A DNA stretch of 64,000 nt from Sclerurus mexicanus (lineage: Eukaryota > Chordata > Aves > Passeriformes > Furnariidae). Made by a program: the position numbers and the translations under genes. Positions 1 through 12,560 of this stretch are shown here, in pieces. Location of the stretch: contig VWZF01002696.1 in the NCBI GenBank assembly GCA_013396755.1, positions 83,108 through 147,107 on the forward strand, written 5' to 3'. The notes beneath the pieces were generated by a model. It worked only from the letters and a program-made list of their open reading frames with translations, had not been told where the DNA came from and made no database searches. Position 1 is the first letter of the stretch. Every line of letters starts with the position of its first letter.

Positions 1-675
1 AAACAAAATACTCACATAGCTGGTAAAATAAAAGACAATCCTGGAATATTAAGGTGTATCAGCTTTTCTGGCATGGATCCCATTTGACTTCCTGTGGTGT
101 TTTGTTGGTCATGCTGTCCTTTCTCTTTAGTCATATGGTATTGTGCAACTTCAATTCTATTCCTGTCAATCATCATTTGAGGCCAAGGCTTTTTTATGAC
201 AAAATAACTGATGAAAGCATCTTCCTTACCTTGTCTACAAAAAGGTGTAAGAGTGTTGTTTCATTCTCCAAACTTCCCTTTTGGATCCTTTGCTGGACTT
301 CTTTTGGAAATGTACGAGAATGTATGCCGTTCTTGATAGAGCCTGACCTCCTTTCAACATGGCCCTTACATCTAAAATGGCAGATTTCTTCTCCAAGTTG
401 GTAGCTGTTCATTAGTATGCCTATAATTACAGCTAGCTTAAATGGTAATCCAGAACAGAAGCACTTTTCATATGGAAACATACCAAGTTGTGGTGCATGA
501 ACTATTTTTTGGCATTTGTATTAGAGATGTAAAAAGGAGAGACAAAAACAAATAGTTTGAGTTATCAGCAATTATTTGGAAAGATGTGATAGTTCAAAAG
601 TAGCAGAAGATGAATTTCCAAGTCAGTAGAGCTTTAGTTCTGAAAGCTACCTTGTTTTGTTTTTTCTCTTAATAG
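1..675 (+). other. CCDC171: Intron of CCDC171 (3' part)
   Basis: This is the end of an intron whose upstream exon lies outside the window. It finishes with a T-rich tract and an AG at 674-675, directly before the first recognised exon. It contains overlapping open frames on both strands (54-404 plus, 194-481 minus). Neither has a recognisable domain or splice context, so I treat them as chance. I see no repeat element or RNA gene here. Confidence 0.75.
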
Positions 676-730
676 AGACAAAGAATTGATCATTAGTCAT
701 ATGAAAGCTGTGGAAGCCACTCTTCTTCAG
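676..730 (+). CDS. CCDC171: CCDC171 coding exon (DKELIISHMKAVEATLLQ)
   Basis: This short internal exon of coiled-coil domain containing 171 lies between a T-rich acceptor ending in AG at 674-675 and a consensus donor GTAAGA at 731. The first base completes a codon begun in the upstream exon. Eighteen codons then read DKELIISHMKAVEATLLQ and end exactly on a codon boundary. Human CCDC171, as I recall it, has DKECVANHMRAVENTLHK just before the residues VRDQ. The next exon here begins VRDQ, so order and phase both agree. The sequence is the charged, heptad-like end of the long coiled coil. The molecular function of CCDC171 is poorly known, and I infer only a structural coiled-coil protein. On its own an exon this short would be weak evidence; its place in the four-exon series makes it convincing. 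Confidence 0.85.
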
Positions 731-3700
731 GTAAGAATCTGAAGTGATCCCTCTGATTCATATTTCCAAATACATCAAAGTTTTACAACTGTTTATTCTG
801 ACGGAATAAGGAGAGTAGAAATTGTTGTAAAGCAACTTCCTTTCCTTAGACTTTGCTTCCACTTTCAACTTCTTTTATCTTAAAAAACTATTCAGAATTT
901 GTGAAATAAAATACTACCCTGTAGTACAAAAACTTAGTATTTTTAATACAAAGCTTACTACAAAATCCACTACCCTTCCTTTATTTGCTGAGAACACAAT
1001 TTCTAGTTACCAACTGAAGAGTATTGAACATCCAAGCAATTGACAATTGCTGTGAAGTTAAGACTCTACTGTGTAAGGAAGAGTTCATTTGCTGAGGTCT
1101 CATACATGATGGTCATAAAACATTGGGCTTTGTGCATGCTGGTTTAATCTTTGGTACATAACTTAAAAAGTAAGGAAAAGACAGTAAGTTTTAACCCATA
1201 GTCAAAAACTTTCATGATTTTTTTAAAATATTTTTTAAATTCAGTAATAATCTTAAGTAGTCTCTCTGACTTGCACTATTTTGCCCTGGTTTAGTATTAT
1301 TTGAAAGTCCAACAAAGCTGTATATATTAATTACTTGGGAGAAATGGCTGTTTTTAACTGTAGCTCTAAACATTAATTTTTTTATAACTGTTTTGAATCT
1401 AGAGCAACACAGAGCAAAATAAGTGTTTTTATTACTTTGGAGTATTAATTTCCCTTATCACATCTTGAATTCTCAGCAACATGGGAATCTGTTCCTTATT
1501 GTAGTTTCTGTGTTCACCAAAACTGTTGCTAATTTAATTTTCAGATACTTTTTTCGTATCTCTCCTTTAATGTTCATGGAAGGTTACAGAACCTAAAACT
1601 GTTTTAGCTGCAGCAAACTGTGCTGGTAGAGACTGTCTTGCTTTATCCCCCCTGCTTTTTCATACTGGCTTCTTATAAGACTAGAACCATATGTCATGCA
1701 GAAAGTGCTGTGTTTTTGCAGTAACAAGTGCAGTCCTTGGCATGGAGAAGTTATTGTTCTGGATTGCAAGGTTACATTTTTATTTTGAAAGCCATGCTGT
1801 TATATATATAAGGACTGAAGTGTTCTGGGAGAAGGTTATAGATAAGGTCACATGCTTAATACTGATTATCCTGAATTGATCAAGCAACAGCAATCTTTTT
1901 GTGAAAATTTTAGTTACCACATCTGCTTCTTAATTCCTGATTTAGACATAGTTGTTAGTCCCAAATAACATACTATTGAGTAGCAGAATAATTTATTCTT
2001 TCTGGTTTGTCAACCTAAAGAATGAAAAAAACTAAGAATTAGAAATGTCAGGATTCTCCTTTCAGCAGGAATAAAAAGAATTGATTGTAAATCATTCATA
2101 ATTTGACATACCGTTTCTCCTAGAAGAACAAAGGGGAAAATAATTGATCTTTGTTAGGGAAATATCTGAAATGTAAATCCTACATCATAATGGTTGTTAA
2201 TTACCTAGCATTAATGAACATGGGTTATGTGTAAACTATCAACTTTACATTGTTGTTCTTAAAGGGTTTCTCACATAGTGCAAAATCAGAACCCGACAAA
2301 GTGGATGAAATACTAGTAAAGAAACCATTATCCTGTCTTTTCTTCACTAGAAATTCTGGGAACTGCTTTTGTTTTCAAAAATGAAATCAAAAGAAAATGG
2401 ATAAAGTTCAGAATCATCTGGAGTTGAACAAGTATTACTATTAGCTGCAGTTATACTTATGGGAGTTTGAAATTGAAGGTTGTGGTATTTTTACATTGAT
2501 ATATTCATGAGCAAATATCCACAAAATTCCACTGCATCACCTGCAGAATCTGTATTATTAATGCATAATGCAAAATTTTTGCCTATAGACCTCAGAGGGA
2601 TTTTACAGACAATGTTAGTAATCTTAGTTGGACTCAGGATAAGACAGTATACTCTGATCCATTAAAGTGGCCTTGTTCTTTTTTTACTCTTATCCCTACA
2701 AGAATTACAGATGGTAGCAATGTAGGTACTAGATCAATCTGCCTTTGGGTATACTTGGGTGTAACAGCAAACAAAGCAAGAAGAATCAGAGCTGAGGAAA
2801 ACAATCTCTCTGCATGCTTCTAATAAAGCTCTAGACCAGGGATCATTTCTTCACCACCTTCTGCGCCCCACTGTAACTGGGTGGAAATTCTAGTATCATA
2901 CATGTGACTTTGTCAAAAAGTGCTCGGGCATGCTTGTGCACAGAATGATTCTTTCAAGACCATTTCAGAGCCACCTTTTTTAACCATCACAAATATTTAT
3001 GGAGCATGAGTGTTGGAGAATTTGAGCACTGGATATGCTAAAAGAGAAAGTATTTTTAGCAGCTAGTTCCATGTTCTTCATAAATTACGAGGTATTTTTT
3101 AGAAGGTTATTTTTTTTGTCTGTCCTGGGTCTTGTCACATTAGCTATATTTATCCTACTCCTGGAGTTGAATTATATGCACAAGAGTTCCTGATATCATT
3201 AAAATAAGAAATCTTTCTTCATCTTATACCATCTAAATATTATGGATAAATAATCTAAATGCAAAGTGAATGTTTTAACAAATTTAAAAACCAAAACAGA
3301 ACATCACCAAGGGTAAACAAAGACCTCAAGAGGATTTTGGTTTGGCGCAGTTTTATTCTCAAAATATTGAAGATGACCAAAAGGTAATAGCAAAATGATA
3401 AGAGACATAAATTAATTTTTACTGAAAGAGTTCTGAGAGGAAATTCTATCTACTTGAAGTTCAAACATAAACATTTTTCTTAAAAAGTCTCCTAATAAAA
3501 AGAAAAATCATTTTAGTAAGTTTCTTATTTTAGAACCCTTCTGCAGTCCTTTTTATGTATGAAAAATAACTTATTTCTTGAAGTATTTTCCTCTCAGAAA
3601 GTTGAGGTTATTATTTTTGTTATAAGTGTACCCTTGTTATACTTTCTGATAAACTGTATCTCATTATTAATTTCTGCTTGCTTCCTAATATCATATTTGT

Positions 3701-3869
3701 TTAAACAGAGTAAGAGACATTAGATCTGTTCATTTTGTATAACTGGATTCTCTAACATGCATAGTTAATTATGTACATAGTTAATAATTATCCCATCGGG
3801 GAAGAAATAATTGTACTATCTGCTAAAATCTTCAGCTTTCCCTTTGTATTGCTCCTCAGTTTGAGTGCT

Positions 3870-4721
3870 TGTGGTGTGTTAGCCTTGGCCAGCAACAAGA
3901 TGCCCACCCAGATGCTCTCGCTTCCCCTCACCAGGACAGGGGAATAAGATAGGATGAGAAAGCTCATATGTTTAGATCTAGATGGCGATGTTGCATACTA
4001 GTTACTGTCACAGGTGAAACAGTTGACTTAGGGAAATTATTTTATTTATTAAAATAGATTTGGAGAGTTAGAAATCACAATTAATAAGCATTATCCTGTC
4101 ATTTAAGCTCAACTTCACTTGTGACTCTTCTGCTCATGCTCTGAGGCACAGGGCTTGCACTCAGTCTGTAGCAACTCCTCTCTGCAGCTCCTTCCTCCTT
4201 GTTTCCCTGCACCATATGAGCTCTCACATGGGCTGCAGCCCTTCAAGAATACCTGCTCCAGCATGGGCTCTCCATGAACTTCAGTTCCTTCAGGAATTAT
4301 CCACCTGCTCTGGTGTTGGATCCTTCATGGAATATGGCGTGGACATGTGCTCCAGCACATCCTCCCTGAAGGCTACAGGGAAATGCCTGATCCAATGCCT
4401 CAAGCACTTCCTCCCCATTTCTTCTCTGACTTTGATGTTCAATATTTTTCTTCCCTCCTTCTCTCCCTGTGTGTTGTGCCTTTCTTAATCTGAAATTCAT
4501 TTTCACAGAGGAGCCACCAGCAGGGCTGTGGGGCTCTGCTGTGGTCCCTCAGAGGTGGCTGGAACTGGCTTTGTCCTGCTAGGGGCAGCCCTGATCTCTC
4601 CTCACAGAGGCTGCCCCACAGCCCCTGCTGACAGCACTGTGGGGCACCTGGTACAGTGCTCTTCAGCCTGCCTAAATCCAGGCTCTCTCCAGGCTCTCTG
4701 CACTCACCCTTGTGCTACACA
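3870..4721 (-). mobile_element. Probable solo LTR of an avian endogenous retrovirus
   Basis: A block of higher GC content stands out from its AT-rich surroundings. On the plus strand it opens with TGTGGTGTGTTAGCC and a GGCCAGC motif. It carries CAGGACAGGGGAATAAGAT, a TTTATT run at 4041-4050 (AATAAA on the minus strand) and several diverged 'gctccagcatgggctctccatg'-like units between about 4250 and 4400. It ends with an acaca-type terminus near 4721. This layout matches, from memory, a very common LTR of bird genomes, here on the minus strand with U5 near 3870 and U3 near 4721. Ends are approximate and I could not settle a target-site duplication. The open frames 4216-4488, 4297-4506 and 4528-4746 lie inside it and are not host genes. 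Family name not assigned. Confidence 0.6.
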
Positions 4722-4863
4722 CCACCATGGGAAGTCATCCCCGTGAGTCAGCCTTCATAGAGACAGACAATTGTTTCTGTTTCTCCTTGTGTTCCTAACT
4801 GTAAAAATCTTGACAAGCTTTATAGTCTGTCAGAGTTTTCAGCCTGTCCTGGCTGCTTAGGAT

Positions 4864-5226
4864 TTGGCCAGAGATTCATCCTACTCCACCAGTAACACAG
4901 ACTGTGTCAACTGCAACTCAGACTATGCCACCGAAGTTCAGCCTACTCCCCCAGTGGCTCAGACTGTGTTACCAGCAGCTCAAGTCATGTCACCAGAGGT
5001 TCGTCCTACGTCACCAGTAATTCAAACTGTATCATCAGTAACTCAGTCTGTACCACCAGAAACCCAATCTGCGACACCTGAAGTTGAGGATATGACTGAG
5101 GTGGAAATCCACACTACAAACCCTACCATCAGCATTGCCCCTGTGACTAAAAAGAAGAGATGGAATAATAAAATACCATGTCCTCACCATTTTTCCCAAT
5201 ACCAGTTAGCAACCTACTCAATCTGA
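4864..5226 (+). pseudogene. Possible degenerate retroviral gag-like fragment
   Basis: An open frame of 120 codons stands about 140 bp beyond the probable LTR. Its middle is rich in Thr, Pro, Val, Ser and Gln and is built from loose repeats of a PxxPVxQTV pattern (about residues 27-60). An acidic stretch follows (about residues 72-80), then a basic KKKRW cluster near residue 100. It lacks introns, splice signals and any resemblance to CCDC171. The composition resembles the proline/threonine-rich linkers of avian endogenous retroviral Gag-type proteins, but I cannot name a family and no zinc knuckle or protease is visible. It reads opposite to the neighbouring LTR, so it may come from another insertion or be a low-complexity chance frame. 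Confidence 0.35.
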
Positions 5227-6720
5227 CATTTTGGGACAGGTCAGGGATCAAAGCACCTATCCAGTGTTTCTTTTCTTTTGGCACTTGGTCAGAAAAATTA
5301 CTCTTTATCCACTTCGGTAGTGCATTTCATTTCTGCTGATAGAAAGTTTCCTATGCCAGCTGGCAGAACAGCTTCCATGCGGAGCTGTCAGCAGTCATGC
5401 CTTGAAATCCTTGCACTGTTGTGTTTCATTGCCTCACTGCTACCCCTCTTCTCCAAAATGTCCCTAGACTGTCTGTGTATGAGATCTGGGCCCTACGGCT
5501 CTATCAGTTGAAAAAGATGTGAACACTGTATCATCCATCCTGTTACATACTTGTAAAAAATACAAAGATAAAATCTTTCTTTATCTGATTTAACAATGTA
5601 TTTTTTTTATACAGCAGGAAGAGACAGTTGGAGATGGAATGAGACCATTGAGTACTTGAGAATTAGTAAGGTTGTAGCATTAGATTGTTATGTCTGATGT
5701 AGTCCAGAGCACTCCAGTGCATTTCTTTAGGATGGCTGTTTTATGGCTTACAAGCAATTAATTTACAATAGGTTTAAGTCCATATACAGGTGACTACATC
5801 TGTAAAAACACTCAGTGTAAGTGGCAATAATTGTTAGTTTCATCAACAAGACCACAAGTTGATCAGGACCTGGAAGAACGCAACAATTATAAGCCGTAAG
5901 TTAGTTGCCTCAGTTGGACTTCAGTAGATATGACCTGACACATGTAGGTACAGTGATCAGCCACATTTCTCTCAGTTAACTGAGATCTGTAGTCCATCAT
6001 AGTATTTGGTTATCTCAATAATTATTTAAAAGCTCTTGTTTTAGAGATCTCAACTTAGAACTTTTCCCTAGCCTAATGAAATTCCCAGAGCTGGTTTTTT
6101 TGTGTGTTTAGATGAATTGACATTAACAGTGAAGCCTGCTTGTGTGCTCAAGGTCTATTCATCACTGTGGTCCTGGGTTGTTCTAAACTGGCCCTGTCAC
6201 AAGCCTGTTGAAACAGTGAGTATGTGTATGTGCAAAAAATCCCAAAGAAAACCCAGTTAGAATGTTTGAATTCTAAATAACTCCTGTAAGAAGTGTATAA
6301 TAGGAAGCAAGCTATTATTTCTCTGGGATTAGAAAAAAATGCAGTAAAAATAATACTTTTTCTCCTCCTCCATCTCAAATTAGCACCTCTTAATTTCAAT
6401 GTCTGATGAATGACTTTTGTTTCCCCTCCTAGTAATCTGACTTTCTTGATCTGTGTTCCTAAAGATCAGTTGTGCAGGACATACAGGTGTTAGCACAGCT
6501 GGCTTGCTGATGACAACTCTGTCCATATAGCTGTCTAGTGTGTCATCACTCATATTGTTCAGTGTCATTCTGACCTAGCCAAGCTAAAAATGGTACTCCA
6601 GCTCAAGAGGGATTTAAAAACCTTGACAAAGTAAAGATAAGGCATTGCTGAATGTCATATCCATGTGCTTTAACTATTTTCAGTTTAGACTATCTAAATA
6701 ACTAATTTCAGGGTGCATTT

Positions 6721-6843
6721 TTCTTCCTTTTTTTGTGTTTTTTTTGTTTGTTTGTTTGTTTTGTTGGTTGTTGGGATTTTTTTGTTTGTTTTTGCTTGGT
6801 TGGGTTGCATTGAGTTGTTTTTTTTGTTTTGTGGTTTTTTTGA
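6721..6843. repeat. T-rich (GTTT)n low-complexity tract
   Basis: The tract is about 120 bp of T runs broken by single or double G bases, with several GTTTGTTTGTTT stretches. It is simple low-complexity DNA that could be a decayed poly(A)/poly(T) tail of a retroposed element. I see no associated coding sequence. Confidence 0.7.
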
Positions 6844-9800
6844 AAGCTGAATACTTCAGTATAGTTTCCCTTCAGTAAGGAAAAAGCCTTGTTTGGAGAA
6901 CTGTGGAATTACTGAATACATTAACTGTTATTTTCTCCAGACATAGGTTCATTTTCAGTCCAAGGTCACTGAAATCCATTCATAGGGGATGTATTATAGC
7001 ACACATCCTGCAACTGCAGCAAAGCTTAGGTGCAGCGGTCAACATTTGCAAAAAAAACCACTGGATCAAATTAACATCTTATTCAACAGAGCATGTAGTG
7101 TGTGTGTGTAGTAATATGAGAAAGCTTGAATTAATCTTCTAAGTAAGTCTGGGACGATACTCTGCTCTGAAAATTCATTTCCAATCTTGACTAGTCTAGA
7201 AGGAAAAAAAAAAACCCAAAAAAAAACCCCAAAGCATATCCAAAACATGAGTTTTATATGTCGTCTTACACAAATGCTGTTACGCAATAATTAATGTTCT
7301 TTTAGAAACCACCTGTGAAGTGGCTTGTTTTGTAATTAAATACAGATATGAATGACAGTAATCAGAAAGGATAGTCACCAAATCTGTATGCTAATACAGA
7401 AATTTTCAGAAGTTTTTAAATTGAGTAAAATATTTGGTGTACCTAATTACATTAATGTATGGCTACCTAGAGCAAGGTATGTTAAAATACTATGTAAAAT
7501 CTCCACTATCAACAGAAGTCAAGTCCTTGGATTTGAGGATATATTCCTTTTTCTGATGAAAGAGTGTGCAGTGATTTGTGGGCCTTTAGTGAGTACTCAC
7601 ACCTAACTGTGATGGCCATATAACAAGTATCCATTCAACTCTACCATGTAGCTCTTTTTTCCTCCTATGAGACAGTATTTTGTCTAAGCAAAATATGTTG
7701 TGATTTGTTGTAGTATGTTTTTTTTCCTTCTTGGGGAAAAAAGAAAAAAGTTTGAGGGGGTGTTCCTGCAGTTCAGTTGACTAGTTTGATTCCCACCATC
7801 ATTCCTCACCTCATTTGCTCTCTAATTGTGGCTATAATTTTTCAGTTTTCAAGTGTTTGATTTAAAGTGCCTTCAGTTTAAGCTATACAAACTTGTCACA
7901 GGCAGTCTCTCTACTTCTGGAGTGATTCTTGATTGCTGAAACACCCTGATGGAAAATATTGTGTCCAGGATTATATAGGCCTTCATTCAGTAAAGGAATT
8001 TACTTTTTGCAGTGATTTTCTTATTTTCAGAGCAGACTCAGACTCTGGTGTTTATGAGCAACTGATAATAACAGGCTGACTCTTTGATCTGACAGGCTGC
8101 CATGGTTTGTACTTCATTGGATATCATGTGTGCCAAATCCCTCAGCAAATTTTTTGTCTTCTATATTCCCTTAAAGGGCTAATGCTTCAGGTGTGATCAC
8201 TGTTTTCCAGAGAGCCCATAGTATATAGATGTATCATTAAGAAAATAACCTGAATTGGCAACTAGAAGAACTCCTGTTATTGACACTATTCAGTACTATT
8301 GCAATTTCATTCCTGTATATTCACTTGTATTTTCTGGCATAGAGTAAGAAAATATCAACAAGTCATAACTAAACATAAAAGAGTAGGAAATGTTCATGAA
8401 GGTTTAATTCTGTCCACCTATGTATATAATTTTTTAGTTTTCTCCTTAGTTCCATGGTCATTTGTACCACTACAACAGACTTGCCCATTCAGATTAGTTA
8501 CTATATAACCTACTTTTGTTAAAATGCTTCTCACTGAAGAAGGCAAAGGACCACGTTCAGTAGATGTCCATATCCTTAACTTGTGTAGTATGATCTCCAT
8601 TGTACTTGCTACCCTGGAGGTATGGACATTACATGGCTAAGTCAGCCACATACTTACAAGACTGTGGTTAAGACTAAGATGTGGTTTGCATTCAAACTGC
8701 TTTCTTCTGTTTTAAAAAGTTCTAAAGTAATTTTTGTTAATTGTATTTATCAATTATGTGCAGAACACATAGCAGTGGGATAGAATCTATTTTGTTTGCA
8801 CCCTTTTAGAATGATTTGTGTATTTGTAGCTTCTCTTATATTAGCAGTATGGTCATCTCAAGTCAAATAGGTTAAATCAGGGCTTGCCATTCACTTATCA
8901 CCCCATCACTGCATTATTTTAGTTTTTGTTCTGCTGTTTAAATTGCAAACGATATGCTATTAAAAAAAGTTTGTTGTACCAGTCAGATAGTAACCAGGCA
9001 AAGACATTAGGAAGGCTTAGGCACATTCTAATACTATTTGCAGCTTGCTAGCATTTAGTACCCTGTCTTTGCTGGTGTAACTGGACATACCAGTTCAAAC
9101 TGTGCAGTGGAAAAACAAAGTGAGCACAGAAGTGGACTGTGGACAAACCTGTTGTTGTACTGGATCAGCAGAAAATTTTTAAGTTTGTTTGTGGATGTGC
9201 AGAATTAGCCCATCAAATTCTGCACTTTGGTTTGGTCAATAACGTAACTTCAGTTTATTATTCAGCTTCAGCTTTGATCTGAATTAATGAATACCTTATT
9301 GATTTTAAATTGAGTGGCTATAGTCTTGTCTTCTGTGTTGCTCTCTTAATTAATTAAAAAGTTAAACGCATAAGTCACTATGCTCCTTTGTTTTAAAATG
9401 TTATGAGTATTGTAGTAGAGTTGTGTTGGATCCATTTGTGATTTTGCCTGTTTCCAGACAGTATTTATATATGGCTAAACTGAAAAGTCTAATGATCATA
9501 CTTAGTGGCACGCTGTCACAGTACTTAAATATGCTCTGTATAAAATCACTCTTGCAACTCTTCACAGTCTCAGCTAAAATTATATTTACCAAAATCAGAA
9601 ATAGCAAAAATCTTCACAGGCGTTGGGTAAATATACATTTATATAATTTTTTCTCTGTATTAATTTTAGAGTACAGGGAAATGAAACTGGTTTTAGACAT
9701 TTTTAATCATTGCAATAAGCCTGATTAGCTGATTAGGTTTCTTAGATTATAACATTAGGTCCCTAGCCTACAGAGACTTCTCAGACAAAACAGTCTTGCT

Positions 9801-11058
9801 TTAGATTTTTTATGGAGGAAAAAACCCAACTTGTTAAATACGATAAAGTTCTGAAAGTTGCATTTTAAAGCTTAACTACATAGAATGGTTTTCCTGGCCA
9901 TCAAGCCTCCAAAAAAAAAAAATCACCCTTTAAAAAAAAAATAAATTACCGGTTTGACCTTTGTCTCATGGTTCTCTAATGAAAGTTTGTATGTGAATAT
10001 TGTGCTTACTTCATTAGAATATGAGGAAATAAACTCCCAACTCCTGTCATGATGTTCCTGGATTCAGAGAGCCGATAGGCAGAAGTTATTAAATTAGTTT
10101 TTAACTAAGATTTAATACAGATGTGGTCTCTTCAGGATGATTCCATGCAGGCATGGCCATTATGGCTTTCCAGGCCTTGAATAAGATGGAAAAAGTAGCC
10201 AACTTGAAGACTATTTTCATTTCTAGTGAAACAATGTAATGTTATTTGTACAGTGTACACCCAGTCTTTTGTTCTTACAATTTTTCCTGAACGCTTGTGA
10301 GTATTTTTCTAAGGAAAAGTCTGCCTTAATTTTGTGTTTCTCAGTATGCCTATTGATAATAAGATTTACTCTTTATATCTAACTAAGTATCTACAAACGC
10401 AAAAACTCTTTGGTTTGGTTTTTTTTTAGTTGTAATCTTCATACCAAATATCATACTCTTTAAGAAGCTAGTTATGTACTTTTCTAATGCAATGGTACTA
10501 ATGGCATATGTTCACCAAAATGCAGCCATTTTAAAAAATGGTTTTTATATTTTAATGCTCAGTGAGTGTCAGGCCCCAATACTGAAATTGAGAGTTTGAA
10601 ACTAATAGGGTTAAAAGGACTTCTACTGTATATACTGTGTATGCATTATACCTACATTGCTTATACATTGTTTTTTTCCCCCTAGTATTAGCAATCTGCT
10701 TTTGTACTTTGACATAGGGATTTCCCTTGTGAATTTTGTCACAGAAAAAAGAGAATCATCAATATCGCAGTTAAACTTGACTTTCAAAGCTAATAGTATC
10801 TCATTTGGGGGCTGAAATTTAATAAATTTTCTTTGATTCTGTTTGAGTTTTTAAACATCAAACAATGAATTGGCCAGGGTGCAGTAAAATATTTAGATCT
10901 ATTGACTATGGTTCAGAAGGGTAGAAGGCAAAACACTGGTGGTTTGATGTTGATAAATTCTTAGTACCTTAATCCACATTAATGTTTTCTTTTATCTGTG
11001 TATATACTGGCAGAAAAGACACTGAAAAGTTGGTATATATAAGCTATAAAAATGTAAA

Positions 11059-11060
<2 letters not shown>

Positions 11061-11096
<36 letters not shown>
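11061..11096. repeat. (GT)18 microsatellite
   Basis: Eighteen uninterrupted GT dinucleotides occupy 36 bp and are followed by ATTTAAGG. A run of this length is usually polymorphic in vertebrates. The minus-strand frame 10992-11231 crosses it and owes its run of His-Thr to the repeat. Confidence 0.97.
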
Positions 11097-11098
<2 letters not shown>

Positions 11099-11934
11099 TT
11101 AAGGCAATGCATTTTGTTATATTCAGCAAGGTTAACATCTGACCAGAATTACACATGCTGACAGAACACTCTAGAGAGTATATTTGTTCCATAGGACTGT
11201 ATATCCTGAACCTAGTACACTGTGTGTACAAAAAATGTGTAGAGGACCTTTCCTGTTATAAAAATTGCATCATAGTGCATATGTTTGGCAGCCACAGGTA
11301 TTGACAGGAATTCTTTAGGTCAACTTGGGAAATGTAGGGCTCCCTATTCCCATAGAACAGAGGAACGAATAACATAAAATCTTTTCTTCTTTGTATCAGT
11401 AGATTTACACGTGCTTCTTTCAATCAGAGCAGATTTCAAAGGCTCTGTTATTTTTTGAAACATGTTCAGTCATAATCAACATTTTACAAAAATCTAATTT
11501 TGCAAGTGGTTACGGAAAAGTAATCTGGGATTTGAAATTAATAGACCTAGGTTTTAATTCGTTTGGTGTGTTCTTGTGGGCAAGGGAACCTTTAAGAAAA
11601 ACTGAAATTTATTTGAATAGTATTTAGCAAATTGTGTATCTACTTACATGCATTTACTATATATTTAGTATATGTTTTAGTATCAGATTGTGTATTGTTT
11701 AGTTAAAGACAGTAAATTATTTTTGCAGTACTCGCTATTGCTACTCAGCAGATGCAGTCTATGCCAAGTGAATGGATTTCATCTATTCATTTGTACTAAT
11801 ATATATTTGTATGTGTCTATCCATCAGTATTAGAATCTAATCTGACTATTGGGATCTCTTGGAGGCGGACATGGTAATTTTTGTATTAAATAGAATGAAA
11901 AATGTGTGTGTGGCATCATACGAAGTACTAACAC

Positions 11935-12560
11935 AAGTGACGCGCCTGTGGAAGTCACGAGTTAAATACGTGCAATTCCACAGCCACTGTGATGGGCTCT
12001 GACCGCGTTGCCCCGTGTGGGATGTCACGCAGTTTTGGGTAGCGGGCGGTGTTGGCGGCCGGGCCGGGCCGTGCCCGCGGACAAAGCGGCGGCGGCGGCG
12101 CTGCAGCGTGTGGCCGGCAGGTGGCNTGCAGGGTGCGGTGGGAGCATCGCCGTACGCGGTGGGAGCATCCCGGGGTGCAGGGTGCGGTGGGAGCATCGCC
12201 GTACGCGGTGGGAGCATCCCGGGGTGCAGGGTGCGGTGGGAGCATCGCCGTACGCGGTGGGAGCATCCCGGGGTGCAGGGTGCGGTGGGAGCATCGCCGT
12301 ACGCGGTGGGAGCATCCCGGGGTGCAGGGTGCGGTGGGAGCATCGCCGTACGCGGTGGGAGCATCCCGGGGTGCAGGGTGCGGTGGGAGCATCGCCGTAC
12401 GCGGTGGGAGCATCCCGGGGTGCAGGGTGCGGTGGGAGCATCGCCGTACGCGGTGGGAGCATCCCGGGGTGCAGGGTGCGGTGGGAGCATCGCCGTACGC
12501 GGTGGGAGCATCGCCCGCTCCGGCTCGGCACGGGGACAGACGTCGCAAAGGGTGACTGAT
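11935..12560. other. GC- and CpG-rich island in the intron
   Basis: About 600 bp are strongly GC-rich and dense in CpG within AT-rich intron. The head (11937-12125) contains GGCCGGGCCGGGCC, a GCGGCGGCGGCGGCG run at 12086-12100 and a CTGCAGCG motif. The 49-bp minisatellite follows, and the island ends with CGGCTCGGCACGGGGAC before AT-rich sequence resumes. It could be a CpG island made by repeat expansion, an intronic promoter, or the remains of a GC-rich insertion. I see no convincing exon. The single ambiguous base at 12126, on the repeat edge, suggests an assembly problem there. Confidence 0.7.
12127..12512. repeat. 49-bp tandem repeat (minisatellite), about 7.9 copies
   Basis: Units start at 12127, 12176, 12225, 12274, 12323, 12372 and 12421, with a partial eighth copy at 12470-12512. 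The copies look identical by eye. Each unit is itself a dimer: the 14-mer GCGGTGGGAGCATC occurs twice, followed once by GCCGTAC (a 21-bp half) and once by CCGGGGTGCAGGGT (a 28-bp half). Each unit has six CpGs and contains GGGG, GGG and GGG tracts. Because 49 is not a multiple of three and the unit has no stop codon in several frames, overlapping repetitive frames of about 170-220 codons open on both strands. These are artefacts of the repeat and not genes. Confidence 0.97.

Noticed and set aside
54..481. Overlapping plus and minus frames of 116 and 95 codons near the window start.
   Set aside because: No domain, no splice-compatible link to CCDC171, and composition typical of chance frames.
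11061..12512. CRISPR-like array (regular repeats).
   Set aside because: The 49-bp units are contiguous without unique spacers, and the window is vertebrate.
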